This document shows positions 51,159 to 59,614 of a DNA stretch of 64,000 nucleotides, piece after piece. The DNA comes from Burkholderia sp. Ac-20365. Its GTDB lineage: Bacteria > Pseudomonadota > Gammaproteobacteria > Burkholderiales > Burkholderiaceae. The position numbers and the translations under genes were made by a program. Numbering within the stretch: the first letter of the stretch is position 1; each line of letters starts with the position of its first letter. The DNA lies in NCBI RefSeq assembly GCF_017104715.1, contig NZ_JAAGPI010000021.1, forward strand, positions 62,001 to 126,000. The letters are read 5' to 3'. Under the pieces are notes generated by a model, which had not been told where the DNA came from, ran no database searches, and saw only the letters and a program-made list of their open reading frames with translations.

Positions 51159-52043
51159 GTGGATAAATTCGTCAGCATGGAAGTCTTCGTGGCCGTGGTC
51201 GAAGCGGGCAGCCTCACGGCGGCCGCCGAGCGCTTCGATCTGTCGTCGGCGATGGTCGGCAAGCACATTCGCGCGCTCGAAACGCAGCTCTCCACGCGCC
51301 TTCTCACACGTACCACACGCCGTCAAAGTCTTACCGAAATCGGACGGCAGTATTACGAACAGTGCCGGCGTATCCTCGCTGACGTGAAGGCCGCCGAATC
51401 GCTGGCGGAAGCGATGACATCCGTGCCGCGCGGCACGCTGAAGGTGACGGTGCCGCTCACGTATGGCGTCGAAGTGTTTTCGCCCGCGATGACGGACTAT
51501 CTGAATCTCTATCCCGAAGTCAGTCTCGAACTCGATCTGTCGAACCGCATCTTCGATCTGGTCGAAGAGGGCTTCGATGCTTCCGTGCGTATCGGCAAGC
51601 TGCCCGATTCGAGTCTCGTTGCGCGGCCGCTGAAACCTTACCGGATGCGCGCATGCGCGTCGCCTGCTTATCTGCAGCGTATGGGTACGCCACAGACGCC
51701 CGCCGATCTCGTCCATCACGAATGCCTCGGTTTTCTGCATTGGGGACGCGAAGGCTTGTGGCGGCTCGATGGCGACGGCGAGAGCGACTATCAGCTGCGC
51801 CCCGGACGCTTTCGCGCGAACAACGGCCAGGCGCTGAAGATGGCGGCGTTGCAAGGCTTCGGTCTCGTGCTGCAGCCGGAGGCGCTGGTTGCGCGCGAGA
51901 TCGAACGCGGCGAACTGGTGCCGGTGCTCGAAGACTGGCTGCCCGAAGGCGCGCCTGTGCATCTGATCTATCCGCGCGACCGGCAACCGACACCGAAGCT
52001 CACGACCTTCATCGACTTCGTGATCGACCGGTTCGGTGTGTGA
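51159..52043 (+). CDS. LysR family transcriptional regulator
   Basis: A 294-residue LysR protein. The HTH (1-60) contains SLTAAAERFDLSSAMVGKHIRALE, and the effector domain starts near residue 88 (GTLKVTVPLTYG). It is of the large aromatic/quinone-responsive subgroup. GTG at 51159 gives the full HTH; an in-frame ATG at 51177 loses six residues. Target unknown; the divergent Spy-like gene is one candidate. Confidence 0.87.
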   Translation: MDKFVSMEVFVAVVEAGSLTAAAERFDLSSAMVGKHIRALETQLSTRLLTRTTRRQSLTEIGRQYYEQCRRILADVKAAESLAEAMTSVPRGTLKVTVPLTYGVEVFSPAMTDYLNLYPEVSLELDLSNRIFDLVEEGFDASVRIGKLPDSSLVARPLKPYRMRACASPAYLQRMGTPQTPADLVHHECLGFLHWGREGLWRLDGDGESDYQLRPGRFRANNGQALKMAALQGFGLVLQPEALVAREIERGELVPVLEDWLPEGAPVHLIYPRDRQPTPKLTTFIDFVIDRFGV

Positions 52044-52190
52044 TGTTCTTCGTCTGCGTGGCGTCATCCGATATGTGCAGCGCGCATGGGTTCGCTCATG
52101 CGTTCTCTCATGCGTGAGCAAGGCGCATAATCCGCGTCATCGGCCTGCCATGTCTGGCGGGCGTTCACCTTCTACCTTGACCTTCAATCG

Positions 52191-52652
52191 ATGAGACCAC
52201 CGCGCCTCGATCAGCTCGACGAACTCGACCGTAACCTCGTCGCACTGCTGCAAGCCAATGCGCGCGAAAGCGTCGCGAATCTCGCGCGGCAACTGGACGT
52301 TGCGCGCACCACGGTGATCGCGCGTATCGCGCGACTCGAAAAGACCAACGTGATCGCCGGCTACAGCGTGCGGCTTGGGCAGGACGTGCTCGACGCGAGC
52401 ATGCATGCGTATGTCGGCATCATCATCGCGCCGAAGTTTGGCGCGGACGTGCTGAAGAAACTCAACCGCATGCCGGAAGTGCAGCTGCTGTGTGCCGTGA
52501 GCGGCGAGTTCGATTACGTCGCGTGGCTGCGCGCCGATTCGCCAGACCGGCTGAACGATCTGCTCGATCAGATTGGCGGACTGGCAGGCGTCGAACGGAC
52601 GACGACGTCGATCATTCTCGCGCGCAAGATCGATCGCGGGATGGGCGTCTGA
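52191..52652 (+). CDS. Lrp/AsnC family transcriptional regulator
   Basis: A 153-residue Lrp/AsnC protein. The HTH (about 10-55) has LDRNLVALLQANARESVANLARQL and ARTTVIARIARLE. The C-terminal RAM domain (about 70-145) usually binds an amino acid. It is followed by a long palindrome and a saccharopine-dehydrogenase-like gene, a likely target. Confidence 0.9.
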   Translation: MRPPRLDQLDELDRNLVALLQANARESVANLARQLDVARTTVIARIARLEKTNVIAGYSVRLGQDVLDASMHAYVGIIIAPKFGADVLKKLNRMPEVQLLCAVSGEFDYVAWLRADSPDRLNDLLDQIGGLAGVERTTTSIILARKIDRGMGV

Positions 52653-52693
52653 TCAGCCGTTCACAGGCATGCCGTTTACGACGTTTTGATACG

Positions 52694-52735
52694 TTTTCGA
52701 CGAATCGACGAAATGCTTCGTCATATCGTCGAAAA
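52694..52735. promoter_or_regulatory. Long palindrome, likely Lrp-type operator
   Basis: A 42-base dyad: TTTTCGACGA (52694-52703) pairs with TCGTCGAAAA (52726-52735), and GACGAA with TTCGTC inside; 16 of 19 positions per arm match. It lies between the Lrp gene and the dehydrogenase gene. Confidence 0.72.
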
Positions 52736-52851
52736 TCATGGTCATTGCGCAGCACTTTGCTTCTATAAACCGACTCGCCTTCTCCCTACACTCTTTCGTA
52801 GAGGTTCGCTGCGGCGCACCGACACCAACCAGAGAAACTAAGGAGAAGCGC

Positions 52852-53949
52852 ATGAAAGTTGCCATCGTTGGCGCAGGTCTGATCGGTCACACCATCGCGC
52901 ACATGCTGCGTGAAACCGGCGACTACGAAGTGCTCGCGCTGGATCGCGACCAGCACGCGCTCGACAAGCTGGCCGCGCAAGGCATCCCGACCCGCCGCGT
53001 CGATTCCGCCGATCCCGCCGCGTTGCGCGCCGAAATCCAGGGCTTCGATGCGCTCGTCAATGCGCTGCCGTATTACCTCGCGGTGAGCGTCGCGTCGGCG
53101 GCGAAGGGCGCAGGCGTGCATTACTTCGATCTGACGGAAGACGTGCGCGCCACGCACGCGATCCGCGCGATCGCCGACGGCGCCGACCATGCATTCATGC
53201 CGCAATGCGGCCTCGCGCCGGGCTTCATCGGTATCGCCGCGCATGAACTGGCAAACCGCTTCACCGAAATCCGCGACGTGAAGATGCGCGTCGGCGCGCT
53301 GCCGGAGTTTCCGACCAACGCGCTGAAGTACAACCTGACGTGGAGCGTCGACGGCCTCATCAACGAATACTGCCAGCCCTGCGAAGCGATCCGCGACAGC
53401 CGCACGCAATGGGTGCAGCCGCTCGAAGGCCTCGAGCATTTCTCGCTCGACGGCACCGAGTACGAGGCGTTCAACACGTCGGGCGGTCTGGGCACGCTGT
53501 GCGAGACGCTGTCGGGCCGCGTCGAGACGCTCGACTACAAGTCGGTGCGCTATCCCGGTCACCGCGATCTGATGCAGTTCCTGCTGGAAGACCTGCGCCT
53601 GGCCAGCGACCGCGATACGCTGAAGACGATCATGCGCCGCTCGGTGCCTTCGACGGCACAGGACGTCGTGCTGGTGTTCATCACCGTGACGGGCGTGCGC
53701 GACGGCCAACTGGTGCAGGAAGTGTTCACGCGCAAGATTTTCGCGAAGACGGTGTGCGGCGTGCCGATGAGCGCGATCCAGATCACAACGGCAGGCGCGA
53801 TGTGCGCCGTGCTCGATCTGTTCCGCGAGAAGAAGCTGCCGCAAAGCGGCTTCGTGCGGCAGGAGCAGGTGTCGTTGCGCGAGTTCCTGGCCAACCGCTT
53901 TGGCCAGCTGTATGAAGGCCGCGCGCTGGATGCGATGGCGACGGTCTGA
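52852..53949 (+). CDS. Saccharopine dehydrogenase-like NAD(P)-dependent oxidoreductase
   Basis: A 365-residue protein with an N-terminal Rossmann fold (VAIVGAGLIGHTIAHML). The segments ALPYYLAVSVASAAKGAG, YFDLTEDV and MPQCGLAPGFIGIAAHEL follow the saccharopine dehydrogenase / lysine dehydrogenase pattern. The substrate is probably an amino-acid-derived imine, possibly lysine or a relative; not proven. ATG at 52852 has AAGGAGA just upstream. Regulated, by inference, by the upstream Lrp-type protein. Confidence 0.85.
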   Translation: MKVAIVGAGLIGHTIAHMLRETGDYEVLALDRDQHALDKLAAQGIPTRRVDSADPAALRAEIQGFDALVNALPYYLAVSVASAAKGAGVHYFDLTEDVRATHAIRAIADGADHAFMPQCGLAPGFIGIAAHELANRFTEIRDVKMRVGALPEFPTNALKYNLTWSVDGLINEYCQPCEAIRDSRTQWVQPLEGLEHFSLDGTEYEAFNTSGGLGTLCETLSGRVETLDYKSVRYPGHRDLMQFLLEDLRLASDRDTLKTIMRRSVPSTAQDVVLVFITVTGVRDGQLVQEVFTRKIFAKTVCGVPMSAIQITTAGAMCAVLDLFREKKLPQSGFVRQEQVSLREFLANRFGQLYEGRALDAMATV

Positions 53950-54028
53950 CTTAACGCCGGATAGCAGCCGGACCGAGGGCCATCTGAGTCATTGAGGCTC
54001 CGCAGAGAGCCGTTTATTGGGCAACCGT

Positions 54029-54067
54029 AAAAAGGGCGTCCGACCTTGCTGGTCGGACGCCCTTTTT
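54029..54067. terminator. Strong bidirectional terminator
   Basis: A perfect 17-base stem, AAAAAGGGCGTCCGACC with its complement, around a 5-base loop. A/T runs at both ends serve the dehydrogenase gene (+) and the converging kinase-like gene (-). Confidence 0.92.
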
Positions 54068-54094
54068 GCTGGTTGCAACGTAATGCGGCGCGGT

Positions 54095-54715
54095 TCACAC
54101 CGGCATCGGCGGCAACATCATGCTGGGCGGTTGCGGTGTCTGTACGATGCGCGCGAGCAGCGCGTCGTAATCTGCGGCTGTGGGCGATGTGTTGTCGAAC
54201 ATGAGAAGACCGTCGAGCGCGTCGCCCTCCGGTACGAAGCGGCGCTGACGGTATTCATCCCAATGCGCGAGCTTGTACGCGTCATTCTGATTGCCGCGCG
54301 CGCCGATCCGCTCGCGCGCCGTGTCTTCCTCAGTCGACACCCACACGACGCTGATGTTCACGTCCTTTGGCACCCCAAGCCACGCGTGATCGAACAGCTT
54401 GCGCTCGCGTACTTCGCGCGACAGCGGGCCGACTGCGATCACGCCGATGCCGAGCTGGAGATTTTCGGCAGCCGTATCGAACAACCCGCGGTATTCCGGG
54501 TCGCGAAAATGCTGCAGGAACAGCGGGCTGTCGCGATCGTTGGGATCACCCGTCAGCGCGCCGATCGCGGCGGCGCTGTAGACGCCGTACAGCGTGTCCT
54601 TGTCGAGCAGGCAGAGGGCTTCACCCGTTGCCTTCATCAATGGGCCGATCAGCCGTTTGGCCAGCGTCGTCTTGCCAACGCCTGCATGGCCGCAGATAAA
54701 AACCAGATGCGTCAC
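54095..54715 (-). CDS. P-loop AAA-type ATPase / kinase-like protein
   Basis: A 206-residue protein. Walker A is GHAGVGKTT (9-17), followed by LCLLDKDTLYGV with an acidic residue at the end of strand 2 and a predicted lid region with ARERIGARGNQND. It looks like a small-molecule kinase of the zeta-toxin / gluconate-kinase-like class; the acceptor is unknown. Confidence 0.75.
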   Translation of the reverse strand: MTHLVFICGHAGVGKTTLAKRLIGPLMKATGEALCLLDKDTLYGVYSAAAIGALTGDPNDRDSPLFLQHFRDPEYRGLFDTAAENLQLGIGVIAVGPLSREVRERKLFDHAWLGVPKDVNISVVWVSTEEDTARERIGARGNQNDAYKLAHWDEYRQRRFVPEGDALDGLLMFDNTSPTAADYDALLARIVQTPQPPSMMLPPMPV

Positions 54716-54865
54716 GTCGATGGATTCTCCGTAATGGAAGTGAGTGGCTGTCCGGACCGATGTTGAAGGGAACGGCGGCGTGCCGCAAGCCTATGCCATC
54801 CGGCCAGATTGACTGTGTCAACGCCTTTGCTATCATTGCTATCACACGTGTACCGGGGAATGTAA

Positions 54866-55111
54866 ATGGCAAATCTGTTGGTCCGAGGTCTGGACGATGC
54901 GTTGGTGCAGAGCCTGCGTGAGCAGGCCGCGGCTCACGGGCGCAGCGTCGAAGCAGAGCATCGGGAAATCCTGGCGCAGGCGCTCTTTCAGCCGAAGAAG
55001 CTCAGCTTCGCGGAGTGGCTGATGAGCATGCCCGACGTTGGCGAGGACGCCGACTTCGAGCGCCGTCATGACGCAACTGACGAAGGCGAGGGACCGGGTG
55101 TATTTGATTGA
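54866..55111 (+). CDS. FitA-like ribbon-helix-helix antitoxin
   Basis: An 81-residue protein. The first 40 residues (ANLLVRGLDDALVQSLREQAAAHGRSVEAEHREIL) form the ribbon-helix-helix of the FitA/VapB family, including the SVEAEHREIL segment. The acidic C-terminal tail probably inhibits the toxin. It overlaps the toxin gene, the usual toxin-antitoxin layout, and would repress its own promoter. Confidence 0.88.
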   Translation: MANLLVRGLDDALVQSLREQAAAHGRSVEAEHREILAQALFQPKKLSFAEWLMSMPDVGEDADFERRHDATDEGEGPGVFD

Positions 55112-55526
55112 TACCAATGTAATCAGCGAAATGCGCAAGGCAAGCCGCGCCAATCCTGGCGTGCAGGCTTTTTTCGAAACGGCGAAGGCAGGCGGGCATC
55201 GCCTGTATCTATCCGTGGTCACAGTGGGCGAGTTGCGGCGCGGCGTCGACCTGATCCGGCATCGCGGCGACAGCTCCCAGGCATCGCGTCTGGAAAGCTG
55301 GCTCGACACGATCATGGATTCATTCAGTAGCCACATCCTGAATGTCGGTACGGACGTCGCACAGGCGTGGGGCCACTTGCGTGTGCCGGATCCCGGACAC
55401 TCGCTGGACAAGCTGATCGCGGCAACCGCCCTGATCTACAACCTGACCGTGGTCACTCGCAACGTGGCAGACTTCGATGGCACGGGCGCGCGGGTGTTGA
55501 ACCCGTTCCAGTTGCCGAACGCGTGA
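55098..55526 (+). CDS. PIN domain toxin (FitB/VapC type)
   Basis: A PIN-domain endoribonuclease. The first acidic residue is in YLIDTNVISEMRK, the second in TVGELRRGV, and the later pair in HSLDKLIAATALI and VTRNVADFDGTG. The GTG at 55098 (142 residues) matches the usual FitB start and has GAGGGA upstream; an in-frame ATG at 55068 would add ten residues. It would cleave RNA when the antitoxin is lost. Confidence 0.87.
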   Translation: MYLIDTNVISEMRKASRANPGVQAFFETAKAGGHRLYLSVVTVGELRRGVDLIRHRGDSSQASRLESWLDTIMDSFSSHILNVGTDVAQAWGHLRVPDPGHSLDKLIAATALIYNLTVVTRNVADFDGTGARVLNPFQLPNA

Positions 55527-55612
55527 GGTTCGGCGCAGGCGCGTGAAATAACATATGACGGCGCGTGACGCAGCGCGCCGGGATAACGAAACACCAACAG
55601 GGGAGACGAACC

Positions 55613-56086
55613 ATGACACGCACGCAACCCTTTGCGTTAGAGCAAGCAGTCAAGCTCAAGGCTGCAGCTTCGGGTGCCGCCGTCGCGGTCGTCGTTGCCG
55701 TGTTGCTCTCCGGGTGCGCTGCCACGCCCGCGGACAAGGTGCCGTTCAAGGACGTCCCCACTGAACGTATCGTCAAGCAGGGCTACACGCAGCCGGGTGA
55801 AGGCAAGGTTGCCGTGGACCTTCGCCGGGAGCGTACCGACAACGTGATCGTGCGGTTTCGCGACGCGCTCGTGTATGTCGATGGCGAGCAGATTGCGGAC
55901 ATCATGAACGGCGAGCACATCGTCCTGTGGCTCACGCCAGGCACGCATCGCATCGGCGTGTCGACGCAGTTCGATCCCGTCGTCGAAATCAACTTTATCG
56001 TTACGCCCGACACGCGATATTCGAACCGCGCGAGTGTCTCGTTCAACAACGATCATCGCATCATGCTGCGGCGCGTCGCGAACTGA
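55613..56086 (+). CDS. Putative lipoprotein
   Basis: A 157-residue protein with a long basic N-region and a lipobox LLSGC, lipidated at C35. The rest is a beta-rich domain with VDLRRERTDNVIVRFRDALVYVDGEQIADI and WLTPGTHRIGV, resembling PEGA-like or carrier-type lipoproteins. Function unknown. ATG at 55613 follows GGGGAGA. Confidence 0.78.
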   Translation: MTRTQPFALEQAVKLKAAASGAAVAVVVAVLLSGCAATPADKVPFKDVPTERIVKQGYTQPGEGKVAVDLRRERTDNVIVRFRDALVYVDGEQIADIMNGEHIVLWLTPGTHRIGVSTQFDPVVEINFIVTPDTRYSNRASVSFNNDHRIMLRRVAN

Positions 56087-56251
56087 TCCCGCGGCTCGCC
56101 AATGACAATTCGACACAACGCAACGCCTCAACTCCACGTAACATCGCAGCTTGACACCGCGCCCCGCGCGGCTTTGCATCAGGGCCATGTAGCCCATCGT
56201 GACTAACAATTTGTAATCCGCAAAGCCGATTCGTATTCAAGGTATTCAATC

Positions 56252-57229
56252 ATGCTGATCAACTGCGCCGCGTATCAGGACGGCCGCAAACTGGCCGATA
56301 TCGAAATCGACGACATCAGCGTCTATGTCGCGAAACCCGAGTGCTTCGTCTGGGTGGCGTTGAAAGATCCCGGACCGGGCGAACTCGAAGTAATGAAGCA
56401 TGAGTTCGGGCTGCACGAACTGGCTGTCGAAGACGTGCGCCATGGCCATCAACGGCCGAAGATCGAGGAGTACGGCAACTCGCTGTTTGCCGTCATGCAC
56501 ACCATCGAAACCGATGACGACGGCGAGTTCGTGATCGGCGAAGTCGATGTGTTCGTTGGCGCGAACTATGTGCTGTCCGTCCGGCGCGGCACGCGTCACG
56601 GGTTCCAGGAGGTTCGCGCGCGTTGCGAGCGCGAACCGCAGCTATTGAAAGAAGGCTCGGCCTTCGTGCTATATGCACTCGCCGATAACGTCGTCGACCG
56701 GTATTTTCCGATTCTGGAGTCGATCGGCACCGAGATCGAGGAGATCGAAGATCGCATCTTCGACAAGCATGACCTCGCGGCATCGCGCGCGATCATCGAA
56801 GACCTGTATTCGTTGAAGCGCCGTCTCGTGATGCTGCAGCATCACATCGAGCCGCTGCTCGAAGGTATCAGCAAGCTGACGGGCGGGCGCATCCCCGCGA
56901 TCTGCGTCGGCATGCAGGCGTACTTTCGCGACGTGTACGACCATCTCGACCGCATCGTGCGAACCATCGAAGGCCGCCGCGAAATGATCGTCACGGCTAT
57001 TCAGGTCAATCTCGGCATGATCTCGCTCGCGGAAAACGAGGTGACCAAGCGGCTGGGCTCATTCGCCGCCCTGTTCGCCGTGCCGACCATGATCGCCGGT
57101 ATCTACGGGATGAACTTCGAGCACATTCCCGAGTTGCATTTTGCTTACGGATACCCCGTGTGCATCGCGGCAATGGTGGTGGTCGATCTCTTCCTGTACT
57201 GGCGTTTCAAGAAAGCGAACTGGCTGTAG
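56252..57229 (+). CDS. corA: Magnesium/cobalt transporter CorA
   Basis: A 325-residue CorA protein. A large N-terminal cytoplasmic domain is followed by the long stalk helix and two C-terminal membrane helices. The signature YGMNF follows TM1 near residue 290. It forms a pentameric Mg2+ channel, possibly also for Co2+ or Ni2+. Monocistronic. Confidence 0.92.
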   Translation: MLINCAAYQDGRKLADIEIDDISVYVAKPECFVWVALKDPGPGELEVMKHEFGLHELAVEDVRHGHQRPKIEEYGNSLFAVMHTIETDDDGEFVIGEVDVFVGANYVLSVRRGTRHGFQEVRARCEREPQLLKEGSAFVLYALADNVVDRYFPILESIGTEIEEIEDRIFDKHDLAASRAIIEDLYSLKRRLVMLQHHIEPLLEGISKLTGGRIPAICVGMQAYFRDVYDHLDRIVRTIEGRREMIVTAIQVNLGMISLAENEVTKRLGSFAALFAVPTMIAGIYGMNFEHIPELHFAYGYPVCIAAMVVVDLFLYWRFKKANWL

Positions 57230-57256
57230 CGCACATGGCTCGCGCGAAGGGAACGC

Positions 57257-57895
57257 TCAGCGTTTCGTCAACGCGAGCCGCACACCCAAACCGATAAAGC
57301 TCGCGCCGACCACCCGGTCGATCCACCGCCGCACGGCCGGCTGCGAGCGCACAGCACGTGCGGCCGTCGCGGCGAGCCACGCGATCACGCAGTCGTTGAT
57401 AAGCCCGAGCGTCACGAACACGGCGCCCAGCACGAGAAACGCCAGCGTCTTGTGCGGGCTGTCGGCGCTGACGAACTGCGGGAAGAACGCTATATAGAAC
57501 AGCAGCACCTTCGGATTCGACGCGTTGGTGACGAAGCCCCGAAAGAGCAGTGTGCCGCGCGACAGGCGCGGTGCATCGGGCGCCGCATTGCCTCTCGCGA
57601 CGGCCGCCGCCGCAGGCCACAGCATCTTCAAGCCGAGATACATCAGATAAGCCGCGCCGATCCACTTGATCGCGTTGAATGCGCCCGGCGACGCCGCGAG
57701 CAGCGCGGTGATGCCGAGTGCGCACGCAACGGTGTGCATGCAGCCGCCGAACGCGACTCCGAGCGCGGAAAGCAAACCCGCGCGCCGTCCTTGCGCGATG
57801 CTCTGACCGGCCACATACGCGATGTCCGGACCGGGCGTCAGATTGAGCACGGTGACGGCGACGAGAAACAGCGGGAACTGGCTGATACCAAACAT
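57257..57895 (-). CDS. LysE family translocator
   Basis: A 212-residue membrane protein with about six helices and the family motif LNLTPGPDIAYVAGQSIAQG at residues 15-34. Such proteins export amino acids or related small molecules. ATG at 57895 is preceded by GGAG; the longer frame to 58123 is not family-like. It converges with corA, without a clear terminator. Confidence 0.87.
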   Translation of the reverse strand: MFGISQFPLFLVAVTVLNLTPGPDIAYVAGQSIAQGRRAGLLSALGVAFGGCMHTVACALGITALLAASPGAFNAIKWIGAAYLMYLGLKMLWPAAAAVARGNAAPDAPRLSRGTLLFRGFVTNASNPKVLLFYIAFFPQFVSADSPHKTLAFLVLGAVFVTLGLINDCVIAWLAATAARAVRSQPAVRRWIDRVVGASFIGLGVRLALTKR

Positions 57896-58250
57896 GGCAA
57901 CTCCGCGAATGAATGCGCGCTCAGTCATAGCGCCGCGAACAGCGACAACACGATGACACGCGCACTCAACCGATGATACGCAGATCCCATCTGTTGCGCA
58001 GAGCGCGACGGCAAGCGCATTTTCCCTTGCGGCACGCGCAATAAAGGGCCAGCATATGCCACCTGCCTGCCACATAGCTTGCGGCTCGCGGGAAGATAGA
58101 AAGCAGAAGGAAGGCATGACCACCGAAGAAACAAGCGAGCCATTCTTGCCACGACGTTATTCGCCGTATCGCCGAAGCACCACGGCACACCACGCGTCGA
58201 GCCGCGCGCCGCAAGCCGCAGCGCGCTGTGCAGCGCAGCAGCATCGGTCG

Positions 58251-58280
58251 TTGACACTGCGAACAGGCGCCGCCGAGAAT
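58251..58280 (+). promoter_or_regulatory. Putative sigma70 promoter of the rbs operon
   Basis: TTGACA (58251-58256), 18-base spacer, GAGAAT (58275-58280). The RbsR-type operator begins seven bases downstream, over the expected start point. Confidence 0.6.
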
Positions 58281-58286
58281 AGCGCT

Positions 58287-58300
58287 CGCAAACGATTGCG
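58287..58300. promoter_or_regulatory. RbsR/PurR-type LacI-family operator
   Basis: CGCAAACGATTGCG differs at one central base from the perfect GCAAACGTTTGC-type palindrome bound by PurR/RbsR relatives. Its position just after the -10, with an RbsR gene in the operon, supports it. Confidence 0.72.
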
Positions 58301-58348
58301 CACAATCAAAAACGGGCTCAGCGCGAGTCCAACAACTGGAGATACTGC

Positions 58349-59305
58349 ATGAACCAACGCATTCGCCGCCGCATTTTGACCTCGGCCGTCGTGCTCACGG
58401 CAGCCGCCGCGATGCCGTTTTCGTCGGCATGGGCACAGGCCGCGAAGAAACCGAAGGTCGCGCTCGTGATGAAGTCGCTTGCCAACGAGTTCTTCCTGAC
58501 GATGGAAACGGGCGCGAAGGACTATCAGAAGCACAACCCCAACCAGTTCGACCTGATCACGAACGGCATCAAGGACGAGACCGACACCGCCAACCAGATC
58601 CGCATCGTCGAGCAGATGATCGTGTCGAAGGTCGATGCGATCGTGCTCGCACCGGCCGATTCGAAGGCGCTCGTGCCCGTGGTCAAGAAGGCCGTGGATG
58701 CCGGCATCATCGTCGTCAATATCGACAACCGGCTCGATCCCGACGTGCTGAAGTCGAAGGATCTGAACGTGCCGTTCGTCGGCCCGGACAACGCGAAGGG
58801 CGCTGAGAAAGTCGGCGACTATCTGGCCAGGAAGCTGAAGTCAGGCGATGAAGTCGGCATCATCGAAGGCGTGTCGACCACGACCAACGCACAGCAACGC
58901 ACGGCCGGCTTCAAGGCGGCAATGCAGAAGGTCGGCGCGAAGGTCGACTCGGTGCAGTCGGGTGAATGGGAAATCGACAAGGGCAACGCGATCGCATCGT
59001 CGATGCTCAATGCCTATCCGAACATCAAGGCGCTGCTGTGCGGCAACGACAACATGGCGATCGGCGCCGTGTCGGCCGTACGTGCTGCGGGCAAGCAGGG
59101 CAAGGTCTATGTGGTCGGCTACGACAACATCAACGCGATCAAGCCGATGCTGAAGGATGGTCGCGTGCTCGCCACGGCTGACCAGTACGCAGCGAAGCAG
59201 GCCGTGTTCGGTATCGACGTTGCGCTCAAGGCAATCTCCGAGCACAAGAAGCAGTCGGATCTGTCCGGCGTCGTCGAAACGCCTGTCGATCTCGTCACGA
59301 AGTAA
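58349..59305 (+). CDS. rbsB: Ribose ABC transporter substrate-binding protein
   Basis: A 318-residue periplasmic binding protein. It has a signal peptide (about 1-30, ending AWAQA) and the RbsB/sugar-binding pattern: VALVMKSLANEFFLTMETGA, VSKVDAIVLAPADSKALVPVVKKA, CGNDNMAIGAVSAV and VVGYDNINAIKPML. It delivers ribose (or a similar pentose) to the RbsAC transporter. The ribose call rests on the following rbsACRK genes. Confidence 0.86.
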   Translation: MNQRIRRRILTSAVVLTAAAAMPFSSAWAQAAKKPKVALVMKSLANEFFLTMETGAKDYQKHNPNQFDLITNGIKDETDTANQIRIVEQMIVSKVDAIVLAPADSKALVPVVKKAVDAGIIVVNIDNRLDPDVLKSKDLNVPFVGPDNAKGAEKVGDYLARKLKSGDEVGIIEGVSTTTNAQQRTAGFKAAMQKVGAKVDSVQSGEWEIDKGNAIASSMLNAYPNIKALLCGNDNMAIGAVSAVRAAGKQGKVYVVGYDNINAIKPMLKDGRVLATADQYAAKQAVFGIDVALKAISEHKKQSDLSGVVETPVDLVTK

Positions 59306-59614
59306 CGGCTCGCGCCTTGCCGGGCGGCGCGCAACGAGCAGCGCGCGCCGCCCGCGAGCGAAAGTTAACCAAACGCTCAAGAAATCCGCCGTGCCGCCGT
59401 TATGCCAGAGATAAGCGTCATGACGACGGGCGACTCGCGCGGGGGCGAGGACAGCGGGAGCGCAGACTGAAGCGCTCCTGTTCAGGGTGCGCATGGTTTG
59501 GCGCACGCCTGCCACATGACTTGCGCGGCCAGCGGGCGGCGCCTCGCGACGGGCAGCCGGCACGTGCCGGCGTTCTCGCAAGGTCCGCGCGGCGGCTACG
59601 AGATCTGGATCACG
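59306..59614 (+). other. rbsB-rbsA intercistronic region with a large stem-loop
   Basis: GGGCGGCGCGC (59322-59332) pairs with GCGCGCCGCCC (59343-59353), extended by GCTCGCG (59308-59314) with CGCGAGC (59353-59359). There is no T run. Such a hairpin usually protects the binding-protein mRNA and lowers expression of the ATPase gene. The remaining 250 bases show nothing clear. Confidence 0.6.

Larger units (their letters stand above)
57896..58348. other. Intergenic region between the lysE and rbs genes
   Basis: About 450 bases with the divergent 5' ends of the LysE gene (-) and the rbs operon (+). Apart from the rbs promoter and operator at 58251-58300, no gene or clear element is seen. Confidence 0.5.
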
